NCBI GenBank assembly: GCA_012031475.1
Contig: JAAUTJ010000335.1
Location: forward strand, 1-5,940
Direction: 5' to 3'
Length of the DNA stretch: 5,940 bases
From: Leptolyngbyaceae cyanobacterium SM1_3_5
GTDB lineage: Bacteria; Cyanobacteriota; Cyanobacteriia; Elainellales; Elainellaceae
Numbering within the stretch: position 1 is the first letter of the stretch; every line of letters begins with the position of its first letter. The position numbers and the translations under genes were made by a program. Shown piece by piece: positions 1 through 5,019 of this stretch. Under the pieces are notes generated by a model. It did not search any database and was not told the origin of the DNA. It worked only from the letters and a program-made list of their open reading frames with translations.

Positions 1-80
1 TGCAAAAGTTCGAGGAGTCCGATGCTGAGACTCAGCCCCAGTCCTCCTACCAAGATGGGTTTGCGAAATGTGAATGGCAT
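1..80 (-). CDS. N-terminal fragment of a probable membrane protein, cut by the window edge
   Basis: An ATG at 78-80 on the minus strand opens a frame that runs without a stop to the left edge, giving 26 residues. It begins MPFTFRKP, followed by a hydrophobic glycine- and leucine-rich stretch (residues 9-26), which reads as a signal anchor or first transmembrane helix preceded by basic residues. A weak ribosome binding site (TAGGA) lies 6 bases upstream of the ATG. Its upstream region carries three 16-bp tandem repeats. I do not recognise the family from so short a piece. An open frame of this length can occur by chance; the start signal and the lysine/arginine-then-hydrophobic pattern are the main support. 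Confidence 0.5.
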   Translation of the reverse strand, partial: MPFTFRKPILVGGLGLSLSIGLLELL

Positions 81-102
81 AGTTGTTCCTACTGCGATCG
101 TT

Positions 103-150
103 CCCTTGATACGGCTGTCCCTTGATACGGCTGTCCCGTTAATACGACTG
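103..150. repeat. Three tandem 16-bp repeats upstream of the left-edge gene
   Basis: Two identical copies of CCCTTGATACGGCTGT lie at 103-118 and 119-134. A diverged third copy, CCCGTTAATACGACTG, lies at 135-150. They sit 23-70 bp upstream of the ATG of the leftward partial gene, so they fall in its leader or promoter. Head-to-tail copies at 16-bp spacing could be binding sites for a regulator or a slipped-strand duplication. The sequence alone does not decide between these. Confidence 0.8.
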
Positions 151-236
151 CAAGCCGCCCACACTGCCGAAAAAGCTTGCATTCAACTTTATTCTAGTTT
201 TTTGCGTTTCCGACAGGGTTTCGAGAAAACCGATCG

Positions 237-273
237 CAACAAAACAAAACCCCCAAGCCGTTTAGCTTGAGGG
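237..273 (-). terminator. Rho-independent terminator of the initiator tRNA
   Basis: On the minus strand CCCTCAAGC (265-273) pairs with GCTTGGGGG (250-258) across a 6-base loop. That makes nine base pairs including one T-G wobble, followed at once by the U-rich run TTTTGTTTTGTT. The hairpin begins 10 bases beyond the CCA end of the tRNA gene, where a monocistronic tRNA transcript would be expected to end. On the plus strand the wobble becomes a C-A mismatch and no T-run follows, so the polarity is clearly leftward. Confidence 0.85.
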
Positions 274-282
274 TCTGTAATT

Positions 283-359
<77 letters not shown>

Positions 360-370
360 TCGCTTTTTTT

Positions 371-376
371 AGTATA
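371..376 (-). promoter_or_regulatory. Possible -10 box of the tRNA-fMet gene
   Basis: TATACT on the minus strand (one mismatch from TATAAT) ends 11 bases upstream of the mature tRNA 5' end, so transcription would start only a few bases before the tRNA. No convincing -35 box is found 17 bases further upstream (GCACAC there). The call rests on the -10 match and its position. Confidence 0.4.
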
Positions 377-458
377 GCAGGCTTTTCTGAAGTGTGTGCG
401 GTTTGGGCAAGAAATTTCTGAGATTTTTTGCAAGGGAGCGATCGCCCCCTCAAACAAC

Positions 459-1411
459 CTACAGCATCGCCAGTTCGCCCATCACATCCAGCCGCTTAAA
501 CTTGCCTTGCGCCATGAAGTTTTCAGACAGCGATTCCGCCACAGTGGGCATAATCCAGCCCATTTGCTTGAGCAGTTGAATGGCAGCCGCGTATTTGGCT
601 CGTTTCGCACCATCCACGACTTTGATCGCCAATCCCAGTCCTTCACCGACGCGCCCGATGCACTGCACCCCCTCGGCTCCAGATTTGCTGACCAGTTCAC
701 CATTCGACTGGCGCATCAGTTCGGTATCGAATTCGCCATCGCCCGCGACCAGTTGCGATGGTGCGTCATCGCCCGCACAATGCGCTCCATGTCCAGGCTG
801 TCGCCGGATGCCAACTGTGCATACAGCGTTGCCATCTGGCCGATTTGCATAAAGTAGGTCGGTGCGCCGCAGTCGTCATGGGCACAGATGAATTCTTCAG
901 CGGGCATTCGCAGCAGTTCCGCTGTTTTGTCAAGAATCAGCTTTTGGACGGGATGATTGCGCTGAAGATAGCTGCTCAGCGGAAAATTACGCTGCTGGCA
1001 GACGGCGAGCATTCCCGCATGTTTGCCTGAGCAGTTGTGCTGAAGCGGGCTGTGTTTGCCAATCGGAATTGGACACTGCAACGCAGAGGGATCGACATCC
1101 GATCGCCACAAAATGTTAAACACCTGCCGCACCTGCTCGATCGAGCCGTGATGCGAACTGCACATGATCGCCAAGTCGCGATCGTTCAGTCCGTAGCGTT
1201 CGATCGTTCCGGTCGTGGTGACGGCCAGTGCTTGAAACGGCTTGAGTGCCGATCGCACAAACGTCGCCGTCTCCGCGCTGCCTGCAACGGACAAGAGCCG
1301 TCCACGATTGTCACAAACCGCAGCCTGCACGGAATGTCTCGATTCAATAATGCCTTCGCGCAGCAACCGGACTTCGAGTTCTGCGGCGGATGTACGTTTT
1401 CCCCTAGTCAT
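459..1411 (-). CDS. L-asparaginase, PF06089 (Rhizobium-type asparaginase II), with one frameshift
   Basis: Predicted cytoplasmic hydrolase converting L-asparagine to aspartate and ammonia. It starts at the ATG at 1409-1411 (MTRGKRTSAAELEV) and reconstructs to 317 residues, a usual size for the family. Visible motifs are S54-A-L-K57 (the SxxK pair), the SSHHG block at 85-89, C127-S-G-K130 within NCSGKHAGML, and C181 in HDDCGAPT. In the Rhizobium etli enzyme ReAV two Ser-Lys pairs form the active site and a Cys, Lys, Cys set binds zinc; the C127/K130/C181 spacing here fits that set. Near position 757 one G appears to be missing on the plus strand (expected HPQLVAGDGEFDTEL). The frame as written therefore stops at 716, while the C-terminal 85 residues, including SKSGAEG, continue in another frame to the stop at 459. 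Longer upstream starts would run through an intergenic repeat and are rejected. No strong ribosome binding site is seen. Confidence 0.88.
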
Positions 1412-1450
1412 GGCTAAGACTGTGCCATAGGTGCGGCACAGGAGGCAAGT

Positions 1451-1494
1451 GTGTTGGGTGTCGGGTGTTGGCAGAGACGCGAGATCTCGCATCT
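1451..1494. repeat. Composite intergenic repeat: GTGTYGG heptamers plus AGACGCGAGA palindrome, copy 1
   Basis: Three head-to-tail heptamers GTGTTGG, GTGTCGG, GTGTTGG (1451-1471) are followed by AGACGCGAGA (1475-1484) directly abutting TCTCGCATCT (1485-1494), a 20-bp inverted repeat with one mismatched pair. It lies in the 133-bp gap between the asparaginase start and the DUF1230 stop. A second copy in the same orientation lies at 2141-2185 on the other side of the DUF1230 gene. Short tandemly repeated heptamers are a known class of cyanobacterial repeat. The rest of this gap (1495-1544) shows no gene. Confidence 0.8.
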
Positions 1495-1544
1495 GTACGG
1501 GGTGGGAGGAAGGGGGAAGGGCTGCTCTGATGAGAGGGCAGTTC

Positions 1545-2045
1545 CTATGGAAGGAGATACCAGGTTGCGGCGACGCTGCTGAGGAGGAGGGCGAGGAAGC
1601 CGAAGGTGCGCTTGAGGCGAGCCAGAAGTGGCTGAATCTCGTAGGTGACAATCAGGCGATCGCGCTGAAGCACTTCGGCGGGTTTCGTCCAGATTTGACC
1701 GTCATACCAGCCGGATTCTTCGTAAAAAATATTTTCCTTCAGCAGGCGATCGCGCACATAGACCCAGCCGAGATACAGGCGTAACAGCGCCAGCGTGGGC
1801 AGCAAGCTTGCACCCAAGGCAGCACTGAGCAGAAATTGCAGCGGATGTTTGGCGTAGGGAAAGCTGGAGGCGGCCACCGGAGCGGCGACAATCCAGCTTA
1901 GCAGCCACAAGACGGCAATCGGCTTGACGTAGCTTGGCAGTTCCAGCGTTGCCCAGCGAAAAAACCAGGACTCTCTTAACCCCTGATATTCATTGAGCGG
2001 CTGCTGTTCAGCAGGAACCGGGCAGACAGGCGCAGAAGATTTCAT
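1545..2045 (-). CDS. DUF1230 family membrane protein (Ycf36/CGLD27-like), intact
   Basis: An uninterrupted frame of 166 residues from ATG at 2043-2045. It has a hydrophilic N-terminus of about 40 residues. Hydrophobic segments follow at roughly residues 41-60 (VKPIAVLWLLSWIVAAPVAA), 68-95 and 146-165. Between the last two lies the family signature, including YEESGWYDGQIW and RDRLIVTYEIQPLL. DUF1230 proteins are found in cyanobacteria and plastids (Ycf36; CGLD27 in plants and algae). CGLD27 has been connected with iron-limited photosynthesis, but the biochemical role is not established. The protein is probably in the thylakoid or plasma membrane. It is transcribed in the same direction as the asparaginase, but a 133-bp repeat-bearing gap makes co-transcription uncertain. 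It is the only full-length longer gene here without an indel. Confidence 0.9.
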   Translation of the reverse strand: MKSSAPVCPVPAEQQPLNEYQGLRESWFFRWATLELPSYVKPIAVLWLLSWIVAAPVAASSFPYAKHPLQFLLSAALGASLLPTLALLRLYLGWVYVRDRLLKENIFYEESGWYDGQIWTKPAEVLQRDRLIVTYEIQPLLARLKRTFGFLALLLSSVAATWYLLP

Positions 2046-2140
2046 GGCACTGGCAAAAAGAAATACCGAGCGTGTTTTCCTAATTTAGCGAAGGACGCCG
2101 CCAAAAAGATAGCGATCGTTACTTTCTGCGTTGCGATCGG

Positions 2141-2185
2141 GTGTCGGGTGTCGGGTAGAGACGCGAGATCTCTCGTCTCGCGTCT
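2141..2185. repeat. Composite intergenic repeat, copy 2, with 10-bp inverted repeat
   Basis: Two heptamers GTGTCGG (2141-2147, 2148-2154) are followed by AGACGCGAGA (2159-2168), a 7-base loop and its perfect complement TCTCGCGTCT (2176-2185). Order and orientation match the copy at 1451-1494, so the two copies flank the DUF1230 gene as direct repeats. It could fold as a hairpin in RNA from either strand, but no T-run follows, so it does not look like an ordinary terminator. Confidence 0.8.
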
Positions 2186-2360
2186 GTGAGCGAAGGGTGG
2201 GGCGATCGAGTGGATGCATGAGCAGACGTGCTGATCTGTCCCCAGATTGAGGGAGCGATCGCGCCACCTGACTACGCTAGACAGTAGCTTTACAAACAGA
2301 TTTACAAACTTTTTTCAAAACCTGCGGGTGAATTTGCCCGTGTCACTTTTTACAAGCAGC

Positions 2361-2365
2361 GGAGG
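2361..2365 (+). promoter_or_regulatory. Ribosome binding site of the DJ-1/ferritin-like gene
   Basis: GGAGG lies 5 bases before the ATG at 2371. It fixes the start of the fusion gene at a short hydrophilic tail (MATNGQLATNSQ) ahead of the first DJ-1 strand (RVAILIEQ). Confidence 0.8.
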
Positions 2366-2370
2366 TTCTT

Positions 2371-3489
2371 ATGGCAACGAACGGACAATTGGCAACGAAC
2401 AGCCAGTCCGCCAAACCACGTGTCGCCATCTTGATCGAACAAAAGGTCGAAGATGTCGAGTTTCAAATGCCCCATAACGCCCTGAAGCAAGCAGGAGCCG
2501 AAGTGGTCGTTTTTGGGTTCACGAGTGAACGAAGAATACAAAGGTAAGCAGGGCGATCTGAGCATCAAAGCTGACGCGACGCCGACCGAATCGCGAGCCA
2601 GTGATTTTGCTGCCGTGATTATTCCAGGCGGGATGGCTCCCGACAAAATGCGGACGAATCTGAAAACCGTCCGATTTGTTCAAGACGCGATCGCGCAAGA
2701 CATCCTCGTTGCCTCGGTTTGTCACGGACCGCAAGTGCTGATTGAAGGTGATCTACTGCGCGGTAAAAGAGCCACCGGAGTTCGGGCAATTCGGAAAGAT
2801 ATGCAGAATGCCGGAGCCGACTACGTGGATGCCCCGATCGCGATGACGGCAACCTGATCACCTCGCGGCGTCCGGGCGATCTGCCGATTTTCACAACCGC
2901 CATTCTTCAGCACTTGGGCTTAAGTGTTCCTGACACCACTTTGCCGGACATCAACAATCTGGATGCAGGCTGGTGGAAACTCGGAGCGCAGTGGGGCGGT
3001 TCGTCCAAAAGCGAGATTGTGGCGGGGATCAATACGGCGATCGCTGGAGAACGCTACGGAGCCGAAGCCTTTGAGCGCTACACCGATCAGATTCAAAACG
3101 ACGAAGCGCGAAACGTTCTGCGCGGCATTCGTACCAACAAGCTGCGTCATGTGCAGATGCTCGAACAGCGGCTTGCCGTTTTGGGCGAGTCTGAATCGCT
3201 TCCGGCAGCGGCGAGCGGCGCTTATGCCACGCTGAAAAGCTGGCTGCAAACCAACAACAGCGATATCGAAATTCTGCGGCGGGCACTGGGCGATCTGCAA
3301 ACGGGCATTGTCGATACGGACAATCTCGTCGTCAAATTCACCGATCCGGCCACGACCGAAATTTTCTCAGAAATGGAAGTGACGATCGCCCTAGACGAAC
3401 AGCACGTTGCAGATCTCTATCACCGCTTGATTGCCAGTGGCGAAGTGCAATCACCCAAGCCTAGCAGCAACCCTTCTGTCACTGCCTAG
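2371..3489 (+). CDS. DJ-1/PfpI domain fused to a ferritin-like domain; two compensating frameshifts
   Basis: Reconstructs to 372 residues. Residues 15-185 form a DJ-1/PfpI domain: first strand RVAILIEQ, the VEDVEF turn with E30 at the place of the family's conserved Glu, IIPGGMAPD, and the nucleophile elbow SVCHGPQ with C117-H118. PfpI/YhbO-type proteins are described as proteases or protein deglycases; which applies here is open. Residues 213-355 are helical and ferritin- or rubrerythrin-like, with E227 (AGERYGAEAFERY), H260 (KLRHVQMLEQRL), E334/E336 and D342-E-Q-H345 as possible metal ligands. Strict ExxH spacing is missing: K257 and D342 sit where Glu is usual. One extra T in the five-T run at 2510-2514 and one lost base near 2843-2845 break the frame; the net shift is zero. 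The domain junction lies downstream of both indels in one open frame (2845-3489), so the fusion itself is not an artefact of them. As written, translation stops at 2547. Confidence 0.87.
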
Positions 3490-3503
3490 GGCTGTCACTG
3501 CGT

Positions 3504-3510
3504 AAAGGAG
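3504..3510 (+). promoter_or_regulatory. Strong ribosome binding site of the 44-codon small ORF
   Basis: AAAGGAG, part of TAAAGGAG and a near-perfect anti-Shine-Dalgarno match, lies 8 bases before the ATG at 3519. It is among the best ribosome binding sites in the window and the main reason to take the small ORF seriously. Confidence 0.7.
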
Positions 3511-3518
3511 AATTACTG

Positions 3519-3653
3519 ATGCAAATCCGACAAAATTACTCGCCCTCAAGCCACTATCCCAACTATTTCGGTTGGCAAGTTGTCTTGAGCCAGCCTGCCT
3601 CAAAAGCTTTGAACTGCAAAGAAGCCGTTCATACCCCTGTCCATCACGTTTAA
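3519..3653 (+). CDS. Small ORF of 44 residues, unknown function
   Basis: It runs from ATG at 3519 to TAA at 3651-3653. The product is hydrophilic to mixed, starting MQIRQNYSPSSHYPNYFGWQ and ending HTPVHHV, with one Cys and four His and no membrane segment. I do not recognise it. It lies 29 bases after the fusion gene and ends 5 bases before the ATG of the SRPBCC gene, which has no ribosome binding site of its own. Translation of this ORF could therefore deliver ribosomes to the next gene by coupling. Alternatives are a chance ORF behind an RBS-like sequence, or a leader peptide whose only job is coupling. Given the indels nearby, its true frame could also differ from what is written. Confidence 0.45.
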   Translation: MQIRQNYSPSSHYPNYFGWQVVLSQPASKALNCKEAVHTPVHHV

Positions 3654-3658
3654 CTGCT

Positions 3659-4372
3659 ATGACAAGTTCTAACATCCCCTCAAATCAACCCAACGACGCG
3701 GCTCAAGGCTCCCTGAGTGAGCAGGAAAAGTGGGCGTCGATCGTGGGCGGCGGCGCGATGGTGCTGCTTGGCCTTCGACAGCGATCGCTACGTGGTCTGC
3801 TGACTGCCGTTGCAGGTGGCGGCCTCGCCTACCGTGCCGCAACGAGTGAGAAAAGTTTGCCGGAAGCGGTGGCCGACGCAACGGGAATTAACCAGCCCGT
3901 GCGCGTTTCCAAAGCCGTGACGATCAGCAACAAGTCGCCCGAAGAGCTTTACAGCTTTTTGGCGCAGACTGGAGAATTTGCCGACCTTCATGAAGCATCT
4001 CGAATCGGTTACGGAAATTGACCAGACGCGATCGCACTGGGTCGCCAAAGCGCCGCTGGGTCAAGCCGTCCAGTGGGATGCCGACATCATCGGGATATCC
4101 CAAATCAGTTCATCGCTTGGGCGTCGGCGGAAAATGCGGATGTGGAAAATTCGGGCTTTGTCAAGTTCGTTCCGGCTCCGGGCGATCGCGGCACGGAAGT
4201 TCACGTGACGATGGAATACAAAATTCCGGGCGGGCAAGTGACCGCAACCTTGGCAAAGCTGACCGGAGAAGAGCCGGAAGTGCAGCTTACCGATGAACTG
4301 CACCGCTTCAAACAACTGATGGAAGCAGGCGAAATTGCTACCACTGAAGGCCAACCTTCAGGGCGCAAATAG
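3659..4372 (+). CDS. Membrane-anchored SRPBCC (cyclase/dehydrase-like) protein; two compensating frameshifts
   Basis: Reconstructs to 237 residues from ATG at 3659. Residues 1-25 are polar. Residues 26-58 form a glycine-rich hydrophobic segment (ASIVGGGAMVLLGL, then LLTAVAGGGLAYR), similar to the DUF2892-like membrane part found in many such proteins. From about residue 82 an SRPBCC/START-like fold begins: VSKAVTISNKSPEELYSFW, then ENLPTFMKHLESV, HWVAKAPLG, IPNQFIAW, RGTEVHVTMEY and a C-terminal TTEGQPSGRK. SRPBCC domains bind hydrophobic ligands; no substrate can be named. One extra T in the five-T run at 3956-3960 and one lost G in GGG at 4092-4094 break the frame, with zero net shift. As written, translation stops at 4021. 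No ribosome binding site is seen, and the small ORF ends 5 bases upstream. Confidence 0.85.
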
Positions 4373-4380
4373 TGATGTGG

Positions 4381-4394
4381 GTGTCGGGTGTCGG
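4381..4394. repeat. GTGTCGG heptamer pair, partial third copy of the composite repeat
   Basis: GTGTCGG at 4381-4387 and 4388-4394 begins 8 bases after the SRPBCC stop. The adjoining AGACGCGAGA palindrome seen in the two other copies is absent. This is either the heptamer repeat alone or a truncated element. The remaining bases up to 4454 are AT-rich and probably hold the promoter of the next gene. Confidence 0.7.
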
Positions 4395-4454
4395 GTGAGA
4401 TATTCGGACATTTGAAGACAAACTTTCTTCTCTTTCTATTACTTGAAATTCAAA

Positions 4455-4849
4455 ATGATGATTACCAAAATGATTGATTGGACAGAAAAAGCTTGCCGTG
4501 CGATCGCCACTGTTGCCATGTCGATCGCGCTGGCGGTGGGATTGGCGATCGGCTACTTTGCACCCGATGCGAGTGCCAAGCCTGCCACGCCCGAAGCTGC
4601 CGAATATGACGTGCAGGGCGATGATTACGAAGTGCAAATTCGCAGCGATCGCAGCAATGCCCCGATCGGCAGTCCCGATTTGAATCGTGATATTCAAAGC
4701 AACATTCAAGATGCACTGGACAACGTTCGTGAAAAATTGAATCTTGACCAGCCGCTTATCCGGGTACGAAAGAAGTGATCGAAGATGTGAAAGAAGGCGT
4801 TAGCGATGTCGTCGAGAATACACAAGACGCGCTCACAGGTCAACCTTAG
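4455..4849 (+). CDS. Small exported protein of unknown function, with one frameshift
   Basis: Reconstructs to about 131 residues from ATG at 4455. The N-terminus is a classical export signal: basic residues (K5, K12, R15), a hydrophobic core at 16-34 (AIATVAMSIALAVGLAIGY), and a D38-A-S-A41 signal-peptidase site before K42. The mature protein of about 90 residues is hydrophilic, with charged residues spaced as in long amphipathic helices (IQDALDNVREKL; VIEDVKEGVSDVVENTQDAL). It would act in the periplasm or thylakoid lumen, or stay anchored if uncleaved. The composition resembles small stress- or cold-induced cyanobacterial proteins, but I cannot name a family. One C appears lost near 4760-4761 (expected LIPGTKEV). 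As written the frame stops at 4778, while the helical tail continues in another frame to TAG at 4847-4849. No ribosome binding site is seen. Confidence 0.7.
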
Positions 4850-4854
4850 TTTGT

Positions 4855-4949
4855 GCCCCTCACCCTAAATCCCTCTCCCTTGGGGAGAGGGATTTTGAAG
4901 ACTTGGTTCCCCTTCTCCATTGGGGAGAAGGGGGTTAGGGGATGAGGGC
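4855..4949. repeat. Cyanobacterial palindromic intergenic repeat with two strong hairpins
   Basis: The element runs from GCCCCTCACCCTAAAT to GGTTAGGGGATGAGGGC, whose ends are imperfect inverted repeats. Inside are two hairpins: TCCCTCTCCC/GGGAGAGGGA (4870-4879, 4883-4892) and CCCCTTCTCC/GGAGAAGGGG (4909-4918, 4924-4933). Elements of this type (CCCTCACCC...CCCTCTCCC...GGGAGAGGG...GATGAGGG) recur between genes in many cyanobacteria. It begins 5 bases after the small exported protein's stop and could form a stable structure at the 3' end of that mRNA. It lacks a T-run, so a terminator role is not assured. Confidence 0.85.
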
Positions 4950-5019
4950 AAAAGCTCTAAACGCAGCAGCCATTCGATCGATAAATTTTAGAAGTTTCTA
5001 TTCTCTAAACTCCAAAAAC

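Larger units (their letters stand above)
2046..2370. other. Divergent intergenic region between DUF1230 and DJ-1/ferritin-like genes
   Basis: No coding frame here is convincing. The 325 bp must hold the promoters of both flanking genes. It contains a composite repeat (2141-2185), one HIP1 octamer (2255-2262), and a direct repeat TTTACAAAC at 2289-2297 and 2301-2309, exactly 12 bp apart, in the AT-rich part leading to the rightward gene. A small GC hairpin, CGGGTGAATTTGCCCG, lies near 2324-2341. No clean -35/-10 pair was found by eye. Confidence 0.5.

Noticed and set aside
22..270. Plus-strand open frame of 82 codons at the left end
   Set aside because: It runs through the 16-bp tandem repeats and the tRNA terminator, has no recognisable domain, and lies opposite the better-supported minus-strand start at 80.
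394..1417. Several plus-strand open frames over the asparaginase region
   Set aside because: They are antisense shadows of the minus-strand asparaginase, whose motifs and family sequence are clear; their translations show no domain pattern.
1412..1651. Upstream extension of the asparaginase by 80 codons
   Set aside because: The extension translates the composite repeat and overlaps the end of the DUF1230 gene; the family N-terminus fits the ATG at 1409-1411.
2510..2547. Programmed frameshift in the DJ-1 gene at the T-run
   Set aside because: The T-run is short, no stimulatory structure or upstream SD-like element is evident, and nine similar indels occur in unrelated genes nearby, so error is simpler.
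4412..4440. Possible promoter TTGAAG / TCTATT with 17-bp spacing before the small exported protein gene
   Set aside because: Each box matches consensus at only four of six positions and transcription would start almost at the ATG; too weak to list as a feature.
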